Translations under genes and position numbers: made by a program
Notes under the pieces: model-generated
What the model saw: the letters and a program-made list of their open reading frames with translations, nothing else
The model's database searches: none
What the model was told of the DNA's origin: nothing
In this document: positions 17,042 to 25,495 of the stretch, piece by piece
Numbering within the stretch: position 1 is the first letter of the stretch
Layout of the letters: each line of letters begins with the position of its first letter
Assembly (NCBI RefSeq): GCF_010233585.1
Contig: NZ_CP045997.1
Coordinates: 5,744,065 to 5,808,064, forward strand
Source of the DNA: Spirosoma endbachense
GTDB taxonomy: Bacteria > Bacteroidota > Bacteroidia > Cytophagales > Spirosomataceae
Length of the DNA: 64,000 nt
Direction of reading: 5' to 3'

Positions 17042-17803
17042 ATGAACTATATAGCAAGGTTATTTCTACTTACGGTTTGGCTTCCAGTCTCGACGTTTGC
17101 CCAGCAACCTGGGCTGGCCCAAGCCGCTATGGATGCACTCAATTCTGCCATGCTGAGTGATGCTCAGGTTGCTGAGCTTTCCCGGCAGGCTGTTGTGGAA
17201 ATGGATGCGAAAAACCCGGTGGCTGCTCCGAATGATCCGTATACGCAGCGGCTTAATAGGATTGTTACCCGCCACCATACGGTTAGCGGACTACCCATCA
17301 ATTATAAAGTATATAAAGTGCCCGATGTAAATGCCTTTGCAACCGCCGATGGGAGCGTTCGGGTCTTTAAGGGCTTGATGGATATCATGACCGATAACGA
17401 ACTGCTGGCCATTATGGGACACGAAATAGGGCACGTCATAAACCATGATACTCGCGATGCCATGAAAAGCGCGCTCCGTCGTTCGGCAGTTCGCAATGTG
17501 GCTGCTTCGCAATCGGGTTTGATTGGAAAGCTGTCCCGCTCCCAGTTGGGCGGGTTGGCCGACTATATGTTGGGGGCGAAGTTTAGCCGCCAGCAGGAGA
17601 GCGAAGCTGATGATTATAGTTATGACTTTCTGAAACGGTATGGTTACAATGTGATGGCACTCGCTACTTCGTTTGAGAAACTGGCCAAACAGGGCGGTGG
17701 CGGAGGAAGCGGTGTTACCCAGATTTTGTCTACGCACCCCGATAGTAAAGCCAGGGCTCAGCGCGTACGTGACCGCGCCCGTCGCGATGGACTGGCTCGT
17801 TAG
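17042..17803 (+). CDS. Secreted M48-family zinc metalloprotease
   Basis: A 253-residue peptidase with a signal peptide (MNYIARLFLLTVWLPVSTFA, cut near Gln21). The zinc site is intact: GHEIGHVIN gives His127, Glu128 and His131, and ESEAD gives the third ligand near Glu188. The final part, STHPDSKARAQRVRDRA, is typical of the LoiP/BepA-like group, which trims or assembles envelope proteins in the periplasm. No lipobox and no extra membrane helix is seen, so it is probably soluble in the periplasm. A Gly-rich stretch (QGGGGGSG) lies before the HP motif. It is a single gene followed by a MITE-like element. Confidence 0.92.
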   Translation: MNYIARLFLLTVWLPVSTFAQQPGLAQAAMDALNSAMLSDAQVAELSRQAVVEMDAKNPVAAPNDPYTQRLNRIVTRHHTVSGLPINYKVYKVPDVNAFATADGSVRVFKGLMDIMTDNELLAIMGHEIGHVINHDTRDAMKSALRRSAVRNVAASQSGLIGKLSRSQLGGLADYMLGAKFSRQQESEADDYSYDFLKRYGYNVMALATSFEKLAKQGGGGGSGVTQILSTHPDSKARAQRVRDRARRDGLAR

Positions 17804-17829
17804 TTTAGTAAATTAACTGTCTGATCATC

Positions 17830-17926
17830 AGTGCTCGGCCAATTTAAACCTATAAGGTTTTTGAAACCTTATAGGTTTGTAATCAACCTTAACTAGTACG
17901 TATAAACTAGAAATTGGAAGAGTACT
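17830..17926 (+). repeat. MITE-like palindromic element, copy R1
   Basis: A 97-base non-coding element with nested inverted repeats. The ends are AGTGCTCGGCCAATTT (17830-17845) and AAATTGGAAGAGTACT (17911-17926), which are imperfect complements. Just inside the left end is a perfect 15-base hairpin, AAACCTATAAGGTTT-TTG-AAACCTTATAGGTTT (17846-17878). About 32 asymmetric bases starting GTAATCAA follow. The same layout occurs at 52403-52505 and, degraded, at 14274. No protein is encoded and no target-site duplication is evident. Confidence 0.85.
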
Positions 17927-18041
17927 AGACGCTTATATTAGTATCTGTTGCATTTACAGTTGCACCCTTTATCGATTAAACAGACGTATTGCTGGGGTAG
18001 AATACGTTTATAGAAAAACAGAAGATCGTCGGTTCGTTTCT

Positions 18042-19277
18042 ATGAGAAAAATTGCGTTTGTTGTCCAGCGTTATGGCGTAGAAGTTAATGGTGGAGCAGA
18101 GTACTATTGCCGCCTATTGGCGGAAAAACTGGCCGATACCTACAACGTAGATGTGCTAACCAGTTGCGCATTGGAATACGTCACCTGGGCCAACTGGTAC
18201 CCGGCCGAAACAACGTCGATAAATGGTGTACAGGTGCACCGCTTCCCCACTCAGTACGAACGGCAGGTGAAGGAATCCTCCCGAGTTGAGCATAAGCTCA
18301 AGAAATGGTCTCGACCGGAGGAATGGCAAGGATTGGGTTTTCTGAAAATGTGGGCTCGTGCGCTGGTTGGCAAGACCGTACGACGTTATGGCCGGTTGTG
18401 GGCCAGGTATCAGGGGCCATACACGCCTGAGCTGATCACCTATCTAAAGCACAACCATCAGCAGTATGACGCGCTGATTTTCATTACGTACCTCTATTAT
18501 CCAACAACCGCCGGGCTGAACGTTGCTCCGCATAAGTCTATTTTTATCCCGACGGCACATGACGAATTGCCAATTTACCTGCCCCTGTTCGACCCGGTAT
18601 TTCAAAAACCACGCGCTATTTTATTCCTCACACCGGCCGAACAAAGCTTCGTTCATCAGAAGTTTAAGAACGATGCGATCTATAATGATGTCATTGGGGT
18701 AGGAATCGAACCCGCCAGTGCCGGATCGGGAGAAGCCATGACTACTATACTGGACAGCCATACCACATATGTGCTCTACATTGGTCGGATTGATGTGGCT
18801 AAAGGATGTGACATGTTGTTCGATCTGTTCTTCCGCTACAAGGAAGCGAATCCTTCGACCTTAAAGTTGGTGCTGGTTGGGCAGGCATTTATGCCCGTAC
18901 CCGAACATCCTGACCTTTTGTCGGCAGGTTTTGTGGACGAACCCACGAAAGCGGCTTTATTGGCGGGCGCAAAAGCGCTGATCATGCCATCGCCTTACGA
19001 AAGTCTGTCAATGGTGACTCTGGAAAGCTTCGCTGCCGGAATTCCCGTTATTGCCAATGCCGACTGTGCCGTTCTTAGCGATCACATCGTTGGGAGCCAG
19101 GCTGGGATTTTATATCGTAACTATCCTGATTTTGAGGGGGCTATCAATCAGATACTAATGCAGGATGTGTCAGAAATGGCCAGCAATGCCCGTGCTTATA
19201 TTCAACAATATTATACATGGCCAACCGTGCTGACAAAGTTTAATAAAGCTGTAGCGTATGTATCGGAGAAGAACTAA
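18042..19277 (+). CDS. GT4-family glycosyltransferase
   Basis: A 411-residue GT-B fold glycosyltransferase. The N-terminal half starts FVVQRYGVEVNGGAEYY, the usual acceptor-side glycine-rich loop. The C-terminal half carries YVLYIGRIDVAKGCD, a donor-binding mark, and PSPYESLSMVTLESFAAG, where Glu-x7-Glu is the GT4 signature. No signal or membrane helix is seen, so it works in the cytoplasm or at the membrane face, adding a sugar from a nucleotide donor to a growing glycan or lipid. It converges on the ABC exporter gene with a gap of five bases. With the two other GT4 genes it forms a surface-glycan locus; the sugar and acceptor are unknown. Confidence 0.92.
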   Translation: MRKIAFVVQRYGVEVNGGAEYYCRLLAEKLADTYNVDVLTSCALEYVTWANWYPAETTSINGVQVHRFPTQYERQVKESSRVEHKLKKWSRPEEWQGLGFLKMWARALVGKTVRRYGRLWARYQGPYTPELITYLKHNHQQYDALIFITYLYYPTTAGLNVAPHKSIFIPTAHDELPIYLPLFDPVFQKPRAILFLTPAEQSFVHQKFKNDAIYNDVIGVGIEPASAGSGEAMTTILDSHTTYVLYIGRIDVAKGCDMLFDLFFRYKEANPSTLKLVLVGQAFMPVPEHPDLLSAGFVDEPTKAALLAGAKALIMPSPYESLSMVTLESFAAGIPVIANADCAVLSDHIVGSQAGILYRNYPDFEGAINQILMQDVSEMASNARAYIQQYYTWPTVLTKFNKAVAYVSEKN

Positions 19278-19282
19278 ATGAG

Positions 19283-21121
19283 TTACTGAAGCACTTCGTG
19301 CATGGTGTTTAACCGACGATAAATACTATTTTTATTGCTCAGGAGGTCGTAGTGGTTGCCCCGTTCGATGATTTCGCCCCCCTCCATTATCAAGATCTCA
19401 TCGGCTTCTTTTATGGTACTGAGCCGGTGGGCAATCACCAGGGTTGTCCGGCCTTCCATCAGGTTATCGAGCGCATCCTGAACCGATTTTTCCGATTCGA
19501 TGTCCAGCGCTGATGTGGCCTCATCCAGAATAAGAATCGAGGGTTTTTTAAATACCGCACGAGCAATACTGAGCCGTTGTCGCTGGCCACCACTCAGGCG
19601 AATGCCCCGGTCGCCGATATTGGTCTGGTAGCCATCCTCTGTTTCCATAATAAAAGCATGGGCATTCGCTATTTTAGCCGCTTCAATAACATCCTCCATT
19701 CGGGCATCCGGTTTACCCAGGGCGATATTGTTGAAGATCGTGTCATTGAATAAGATGATTTCCTGGGTTACGAAGCTCATCTGCTGGCGTAACGATTCCA
19801 TAGTAAACTCCCGAACGTCGACCCCGTCGATAGTGACACTGCCCTTTGTTGCTTCGTAAAACCGGGGAATCAGATCTGCAATGGTTGATTTGCCAACGCC
19901 AGATGGACCTACCAGCGCTATTTTTTTGCCTTTATCCAGTCGAAAATTAATGTTTTTCAGAACGGGCTTGTCGGCGTACTGGAAGCTTACATTGTTGAAA
20001 ACAATATCCCGATGAAATCCATCGAGAACCCTGGCATTCGGCTTGTCCTGGATTTCTACCGGCTTATCAAGGAGTTCAATGATGCGTTCGCCCGCAGCCT
20101 GTCCCTGTTGAATGTTGGTCAGTGCCACAACAATGGCTTTGGCCGGACGGATGACCTGCGAGAAAATGGCGATGAAGGCAATAAACGAGCTGGCCTGTAA
20201 ATTACTCTGACTATTCAGAACCAGACTGCCTCCATATACGAGAATACAGGCCACAACAAATACACCGGACGCTTCGGAAAAGGCGGGCGCTAACTCCCGA
20301 CGTTTGAAACCCTCCAGACTGGCCTTTCGGTAAAAGTCGTTTTCTTCACTGAATCGATCTATGACAAACGGCGTGGCATTAAACGACCGAATTATCCGCA
20401 TTCCCAGCAGCGTTTCATCCATAAGGGTGAGCATTCGCCCCATGGATGCCTGAACATCTTTAGCTTCCTTTTTAAGTTTTTTGGTGACAGCGGCTATACC
20501 CACAGCCGAAATGGGAATGATAACCAGCGTAAAGAGCATCAACTTGGTCGAAATCAGGAACAGAGCAACAAAGTAGCCAATCAGCATATACGGTTCTTTG
20601 AAAACGACTTCGATGGAACTGGCTGCCACACTCTCGATGGCATAGACATCACCATTGAGACGGGATAACAAATCGCCTTTATGTTCTTTTGTAAAATAAC
20701 CCAGGTGTAAGTGATTGATTTTCTCGAACAGAGTCTCCCGAAGCCGTTTTACCAATAGCGTCCGGGCATTGAGCAGGCAACGCTGCGCCAGAAATCGGAA
20801 CAGGTTGGTCAGAACAACGGCCACCACAATCATGGCCGCCAGAAAATATAGCGCATGAACAGGATTCGTGGTCTTGAAATAATAAATCAGGTGGTAAAAG
20901 GAATCCTTGAAGTAGTTGGGCGACAGCCGAAAAGCTGGCATCAACTCATACTTGACCGCATCGGCTGTATTGATCGGGTCGAACAGAAAGTTGAGCAGCG
21001 GAATGATCAACGCAAACTGGAATACGTTGAAGAACACACTGATGAGTGTAAAAATAAAAAAGGGAATGATAAATTTTCCATAAGGCCTGGCATACACCAT
21101 CAGCCGCTTATAAATCTTCAT
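19283..21121 (-). CDS. MsbA-like ABC exporter (lipid or glycolipid flippase)
   Basis: A 612-residue half-transporter with about six membrane helices followed by an ATPase domain. It has Walker A GPSGVGKST, signature LSGGQRQR, Walker B ILILDEATSALD and the switch histidine in IAHRLST. The overall form and the long transmembrane domain resemble MsbA and related lipid flippases. The start at 21121 (MKIYKRLMVYARPYG) is preferred; the upstream extension to 21166 is charged and unlikely. It lies 48 bases downstream of the GT4 gene 21170-22222 on the same strand, so cotranscription is likely, and export of a glycolipid or polysaccharide made by the neighbouring transferases is a fair inference. Confidence 0.9.
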   Translation of the reverse strand: MKIYKRLMVYARPYGKFIIPFFIFTLISVFFNVFQFALIIPLLNFLFDPINTADAVKYELMPAFRLSPNYFKDSFYHLIYYFKTTNPVHALYFLAAMIVVAVVLTNLFRFLAQRCLLNARTLLVKRLRETLFEKINHLHLGYFTKEHKGDLLSRLNGDVYAIESVAASSIEVVFKEPYMLIGYFVALFLISTKLMLFTLVIIPISAVGIAAVTKKLKKEAKDVQASMGRMLTLMDETLLGMRIIRSFNATPFVIDRFSEENDFYRKASLEGFKRRELAPAFSEASGVFVVACILVYGGSLVLNSQSNLQASSFIAFIAIFSQVIRPAKAIVVALTNIQQGQAAGERIIELLDKPVEIQDKPNARVLDGFHRDIVFNNVSFQYADKPVLKNINFRLDKGKKIALVGPSGVGKSTIADLIPRFYEATKGSVTIDGVDVREFTMESLRQQMSFVTQEIILFNDTIFNNIALGKPDARMEDVIEAAKIANAHAFIMETEDGYQTNIGDRGIRLSGGQRQRLSIARAVFKKPSILILDEATSALDIESEKSVQDALDNLMEGRTTLVIAHRLSTIKEADEILIMEGGEIIERGNHYDLLSNKNSIYRRLNTMHEVLQ

Positions 21122-21169
21122 TGGTTGGCGTTCATGTATAAAAAAAGAAACTTCGGTCTGATGCAACGA

Positions 21170-22222
21170 CTAACTTAATGATCGATAGACGTCAATGTAT
21201 TTCCGGGCCGAATCCTCCCAATTAAACTGCGCACTATACGCTTTCATGGCTTCTTTTAGCTGATTACCAGCCTTATTGTACTGGTACATCCCCGCCGTAA
21301 AAGTCTCCTGCATGTTATCAAGATCGTGAAAATAGAAGGCCATATCCTTACCAATCTCAGGCAAGGCAGTGTGCTTCGATAGAAAAACGGGCTTGCCGAT
21401 CGACATTGCTTCAGTAACAGGTAAGCCAAAACCTTCGGCTAGTGAGGGCATTACTACTGCCTGGCAATTATGATAATACCAGGATTTCTCGCCTTCAGTA
21501 ATCTCATTTACCAGGTGCATTCGGTCTTCTACGTTTAATTCGGAGGCTTGCTGCCGGAGAAAACGGGCATAGTCTTTATCCTCGTGCCGACCTGCCAAAA
21601 CAAGTTCCAGCTTCGGGTTATACTGAAGTAACGGCAAAATCTGGTGCTGGTTTTTTTTAGGAGCAATTACCCCAATATTAAACAGAAAAGGCGTTGCGGG
21701 CCGGTATGATTTCTCCTCCAATGCAGGCCGGGGTAATCCATTTGTTCCGTTGTAGATGACATGAACTGGTTTGCCATCCGTATTACAATGGGTCAACACA
21801 TCGTTCTGGGTAAACTCAGAAATACAGACAATGGCATCACATCGATCGATGTTCCGTTGTAGATGAGCCAGGCATCGCTCTTTTTTCTGATCGGACTTAT
21901 CCTCATGCAGGAAATTTAGATCGTGAATGGTAAGCAGAACTTTAATTTTTTTATTCCGCACTGGTAAATAGTGTGAATTCTGGTAGGTGCTATGCCACAC
22001 ATCGAATCCATTTAACGAAGGCATGAAGAATTTCTGGAGCGAATGCTGATTGATGCACGTTAACGAAGCGTCGAAAGTCGATACGGCCTGTTTTGGAATA
22101 AATAACGATAGCTGTTCCTGACTTATGTTTTGCTGAATTGCTTTTCCCAGATTGAGGCAGTAATAATACAGCCCAGTGTTAACGTACTTCATACGCTCAC
22201 AATCGAACACAATACGGATCAT
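21170..22222 (-). CDS. GT4-family glycosyltransferase (paralogue of 22464-23546)
   Basis: A 350-residue GT-B glycosyltransferase. It starts MIRIVFDCERMKYVNTGLYY and contains VLLTIHDLNFLHE, AIVCISEFTQNDVLTHC, a donor-site region PFLFNIGVIAPKKNQH, and PSLAEGFGLPVTEAMSIGKP with the Glu-x7-Glu signature. The divergent gene 22464-23546 matches it closely over the whole length (FLHE, CISEFTxNDVLTHC, AEGFGLPV), so the two arose by duplication. This family includes mannosyl- and rhamnosyltransferases for surface glycans. It is probably cytoplasmic. The ABC exporter gene follows it on the same strand. Confidence 0.92.
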   Translation of the reverse strand: MIRIVFDCERMKYVNTGLYYYCLNLGKAIQQNISQEQLSLFIPKQAVSTFDASLTCINQHSLQKFFMPSLNGFDVWHSTYQNSHYLPVRNKKIKVLLTIHDLNFLHEDKSDQKKERCLAHLQRNIDRCDAIVCISEFTQNDVLTHCNTDGKPVHVIYNGTNGLPRPALEEKSYRPATPFLFNIGVIAPKKNQHQILPLLQYNPKLELVLAGRHEDKDYARFLRQQASELNVEDRMHLVNEITEGEKSWYYHNCQAVVMPSLAEGFGLPVTEAMSIGKPVFLSKHTALPEIGKDMAFYFHDLDNMQETFTAGMYQYNKAGNQLKEAMKAYSAQFNWEDSARKYIDVYRSLS

Positions 22223-22463
22223 AACGTTCTAGCTTTATAAAGTTGGATAATTGAAATAGAAGTCCTGAAACACACCATCCATTAAAAAAGGCACTTCTAT
22301 TACAACGGTTCACCATTTACAGGAACCCTTGTTGGGTACTAGGAGACTTTATGAGGAGTAAGGGTTGGAGTGATTAATAACTTCTATACAAACAATACTG
22401 ACTACTAGGGATTAATGTTGCACAAAATCACATAATGCGATTTTAAGGCCCCGAATTCAATCC

Positions 22464-23546
22464 ATGCATAACACTATGCCACGTATTATTCTCGATTGTG
22501 ACCTGATGAAGTTTCCTCACTCGGGCTTATACCACTACTGCCAGAACCTGACACAACACATCAATTCGTTGCTTACGGAGGAAAATCAGGGATTGATGCA
22601 GATGTATCTGCCACCCAGGAAGAAACTAAGGCTTATCGAAGAACCGCATCACCTGATTGAACGAAAGTGGCATAAATTCATGCAGCCTTTTCTGAAGGAT
22701 TGTCAGCTGTGGCATGCTCCTTTCCAGGCTGGCCGAATAGTGCCCAACAAACGGAAATTTCCCCATGTGAAGGTTGTGTTGACAATCCATGATTTAAACT
22801 TCCTGCACGAGGGCAAACCCGCAAACTACCAGGAAAAAAGCCTCGCCCGCACTCAGTCATTAATTGATCAGAGTGATGCAATCATTTGTATTTCTGAGTT
22901 TACCCGGAACGACGTGTTGACCCATTGTACTACAGCTGGTAAACCAGTTCATGTCATCTACAACGGCCTTAATCCCCTGCCGCAGGTGGATGATGATGTA
23001 ACTACCTACAAACCCGGTCGGGAATTTCTGTTGGGATTAGGCTACCTGAATCAGAAGAAAAATTACCACGTCCTGCTACCGTTACTGCAATCCAATCCAG
23101 ACCTGGATCTGATTATTCTGGGCCATCCTGATGACCCGGACTACGTGGTTTCTATGAGAAATTACGCTCAGAAGTTAGGCGTTAGTGATCGATTACAGCT
23201 GCCAGGCACGGTTTCTGAAGCCGAAAAGATCTGGTATTTACGCCATTGTAAAGCGTTTTTACATCCTTCTTTAGCCGAGGGATTCGGTTTGCCGGTAATA
23301 GAAGCCATGCAATTTGGTAAGCCCGTATTCCTGTCCGGGCTTACTTCGTTGCCGGAAGTAGGCGGAGATTCGGCTTTTTATTTTCCAGACTTTAGCGAAA
23401 TTTCCGTCCAGGAAGTCTACAGGCAGGGTATGAAAACCTATGAAACCTCAACCATGGCCGAGTCGATTATAGAAAATACGAAACGATTTAACTGGGAAAA
23501 GAGCGCCAGACAGTATCTAGCCGTTTACCAGTCACTCATGTCCTGA
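22464..23546 (+). CDS. GT4-family glycosyltransferase (paralogue of 21170-22222)
   Basis: A 360-residue GT-B glycosyltransferase, divergent from its paralogue across 241 bases. Shared marks are IILDCDLMK near the start, VLTIHDLNFLHEGK, AIICISEFTRNDVLTHC, GLGYLNQKKNYHVLLPLL, and PSLAEGFGLPVIEAMQFGKP with Glu-x7-Glu. The ATG at 22476 gives MPRIILDC and lines up with the paralogue start MIRIVFDC, so it may be the true start; 22464 adds four residues. It probably adds a second sugar in the same glycan. An REP-like element (23661-23784) lies beyond its stop. Confidence 0.92.
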   Translation: MHNTMPRIILDCDLMKFPHSGLYHYCQNLTQHINSLLTEENQGLMQMYLPPRKKLRLIEEPHHLIERKWHKFMQPFLKDCQLWHAPFQAGRIVPNKRKFPHVKVVLTIHDLNFLHEGKPANYQEKSLARTQSLIDQSDAIICISEFTRNDVLTHCTTAGKPVHVIYNGLNPLPQVDDDVTTYKPGREFLLGLGYLNQKKNYHVLLPLLQSNPDLDLIILGHPDDPDYVVSMRNYAQKLGVSDRLQLPGTVSEAEKIWYLRHCKAFLHPSLAEGFGLPVIEAMQFGKPVFLSGLTSLPEVGGDSAFYFPDFSEISVQEVYRQGMKTYETSTMAESIIENTKRFNWEKSARQYLAVYQSLMS

Positions 23547-23924
23547 AACTGGACTAATTTGTCTCATGAGGTAGCTGATTCATAGCAAAGAACATACACC
23601 AGATTACGCAGTTGAATACGATCTGTTTAGCGAGTATTGGTGTGAGTTCAGGTTGATTAGCGGAGGTCAGGTTCTTCAACCTGACCTCCGCGGTTTCTCA
23701 AAACTGCAATCGCCATGAACGACGAGGTTTGGAGAATCGCCACGGCCAGCCCTCCTTGCTGTGTCGGTTTTGAGAAACCGACACCACATTCACTTTTGTC
23801 GGATCTATCAGGGCAAATCAATAAACGGATACAGCTAACACTTTCTGGCTGGAAAGGAGGCAGGGTCTTATTTCGTGGGCGATGGAAATCGTTGATCGAT
23901 GACTCTTTATGAACAATGATTTAG
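23547..23924. other. Intergenic region with REP-like element
   Basis: This 378-base gap contains the composite hairpin element at 23661-23784. A 65-codon frame at 23715-23912 runs through the element and is judged spurious. The last 140 bases hold nothing I can identify. Confidence 0.55.
23661..23784 (+). repeat. REP-like composite hairpin element, copy B
   Basis: Three hairpins in a row: a 13-base stem CGGAGGTCAGGTT with loop CTTC (23661-23690); GCGGTTT-CTCA-AAACTGC with one G-T pair (23690-23707); and GTGTCGGTTT-TGAG-AAACCGACAC (23761-23784). The last has the loop TGAG where copy A has CTCA, so this hairpin is flipped relative to copy A. Between them GAACGACGAGG and AATCGCCACGGC match copy A. 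Confidence 0.8.
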
Positions 23925-24374
23925 TTAAAATTTCCGCACGATATAAGCCCCGGCAACTACCAGGACCACGCCCACCAGCCGTTGCCAGCTAATGGCATGA
24001 ATGGGCGTGTTGAATAGCCCAAGCTGATCGACTATCATTGCTGCCAATACCTGACCCAGCAAAACCATGATTGTTACATTCCCAATTCCTAATCTGGGGG
24101 CGCAAATCACGACCAGCAATGTATAGGTTCCCCCTAATATACCACCCAGATAACTCCATTTTGGCGCATTAGTGAACTGTTGAAGAGTCGGAAGTTCTTG
24201 CCGCATAATGAATGTATAAACCGCCAGCCCGATTACTGCTACCATAAAAACGGTCAGTGCAGAATAATAAGGGCTTTGCAGGCTTTTGCCCAACTGAGTG
24301 TTTATCGCGCTTTGAAACGGAATGACTACGCCGGCAAATACGGCTAATAGTAAATAAAGGAATGAGTTGATCAT
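23925..24374 (-). CDS. DMT-family (YdcZ/DUF606-type) membrane protein
   Basis: A 149-residue protein, from the ATG at 24374 (MINSFLYLLLAVFAGVVIPF), with about five hydrophobic helices. The opening VVIPFQSAINTQLGKSL and the middle WSYLGGILGGTYTLLVVICAPRLG are typical of the YdcZ/DUF606 half-size members of the drug/metabolite transporter superfamily, which act as dimers in the inner membrane. The substrate is unknown. The longer frame to 24413 is less likely because it adds a polar leader. It is a single gene on the minus strand between a REP-like element and a terminator. Confidence 0.82.
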   Translation of the reverse strand: MINSFLYLLLAVFAGVVIPFQSAINTQLGKSLQSPYYSALTVFMVAVIGLAVYTFIMRQELPTLQQFTNAPKWSYLGGILGGTYTLLVVICAPRLGIGNVTIMVLLGQVLAAMIVDQLGLFNTPIHAISWQRLVGVVLVVAGAYIVRKF

Positions 24375-24600
24375 GGGTAGAAAGAGGAATGGTTTGGGAA
24401 TTATATTCGTCAAAGAAGGTGAATATAGTACTTTAAGCGAATCATTTTACCGGGTTTGAATTAACCGTAAAAATCACCGGATTTGTTAATCGTATGTTTC
24501 TGGGTTTCAACGAGCTTGTCTGATTTTTTTCTTGTTTTTTGGCACGGAATGAGACTTATAAAGGTTAGGCTTCGAAAGCCAATCCTGATAATCCGGGGCA

Positions 24601-24641
24601 CAAAAAAGGAGCCTGATAAAAATAATCAGACTCCTTTTTTG
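24601..24641. terminator. Bidirectional intrinsic terminator
   Basis: The 17-base arms CAAAAAAGGAGCCTGAT (24601-24617) and ATCAGACTCCTTTTTTG (24625-24641) pair with one G-T mismatch around a 7-base loop, with runs of T on the outer side in either direction. It lies 22 bases beyond the stop of the lipoprotein gene 24663-25421. Confidence 0.85.
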
Positions 24642-24662
24642 TCTCGACATGATCGGTTCTGC

Positions 24663-25421
24663 TTACAACCGCTTTATATATTCGTTATTGGCAATTTTTT
24701 CGATCAAAACTTCGGCCAGGCTCAAAGCATGTTCTTTACGAACTTCAGCCTTGTCTTTTGTTTCGACAGTCACGTTAATGATATGATTAACATACAGAAC
24801 GTGCAATTCGCCGGTTGTTGGATTCCAAACCGCTTTGTCACCTACACCTGGAACCGCTTCGAATGAGCCTTTGCTGACAACCGGCTCAGTATGCGAGGCC
24901 GTAGCAGAGGTGATCCCTGGCGAAGGGTGCGATTGATGAGCCTCGTGTTCCGGGGCTGTAGTAGCAGTGGTAGACGTGGTTTCTGTAGCGGTACCTTCTG
25001 TTTCAGGCGCTTCTTCTTTAGGCTCTGCTTCGGCTACGGGTGCAACCGGTTTGCTGGGCTTGTTTTGATACTTTTTATCGAAATCATAGCTGGCGAAATC
25101 GATTGACGAATACGGCTTTGCACCGTTGAACGAGACAATTACTTTATTGCCTGCCCATTCAAATGCGGAACCGTCGTGCTCGTGGACTTCTTCCAGTTCG
25201 GTGTTTTCTGGTAAATTAAACGTATGACGGACATACTCTTCGCCCAAAAGATGACCGGGATTATCGTATATGGCGTTGCTGGTGAGCGTTAGAACGCCAG
25301 AGACACTCTTAGCCAGAATTGATGTGGCATCCGCATTGCTAGCGGGATCAGACGAATCAGATGGGCTACTGCAAGCTAAACACAGTACAGGAAAGGCCAG
25401 TATCAGCGATTTGATTTTCAT
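24663..25421 (-). CDS. Lipoprotein of unknown function
   Basis: A 252-residue lipoprotein: signal MKIKSLILAFPVLCLACSS with lipobox Cys17 followed by Ser-rich residues. Residues about 40-120 form a globular part (SVSGVLTLTSNAIYDNPG, IVSFNGAKPYSSIDF). About 120-180 is low-complexity, rich in Ala, Glu, Thr and Pro with a His-rich patch (HEAHQSH). The end, VWNPTTGELHVLYVNHIINVTVE, looks structured, followed by a charged helix. I recognise no family. It is probably anchored in the inner or outer membrane. It shares its strand with the OmpA-family gene upstream but is separated from it by 74 bases. Confidence 0.8.
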   Translation of the reverse strand: MKIKSLILAFPVLCLACSSPSDSSDPASNADATSILAKSVSGVLTLTSNAIYDNPGHLLGEEYVRHTFNLPENTELEEVHEHDGSAFEWAGNKVIVSFNGAKPYSSIDFASYDFDKKYQNKPSKPVAPVAEAEPKEEAPETEGTATETTSTTATTAPEHEAHQSHPSPGITSATASHTEPVVSKGSFEAVPGVGDKAVWNPTTGELHVLYVNHIINVTVETKDKAEVRKEHALSLAEVLIEKIANNEYIKRL

Positions 25422-25495
25422 GAGTTATTTGAGAAAAGCCAAAATTAGCGTTTTCTTAAATACCATGTTATCCTTCCAACTGTTTTTGGCTTTTC

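Noticed and set aside
17827..17930. Element R1 as an ordinary intrinsic terminator for the M48 gene
   Set aside because: The inner hairpin lacks a T run, and the same sequence with terminal inverted repeats occurs elsewhere next to unrelated genes.
23715..23912. 65-codon frame within the intergenic REP-like copy B
   Set aside because: It shares NDEV(L/W)RIATA with a frame in copy A only because both lie in the same repeat, not because a protein is conserved.
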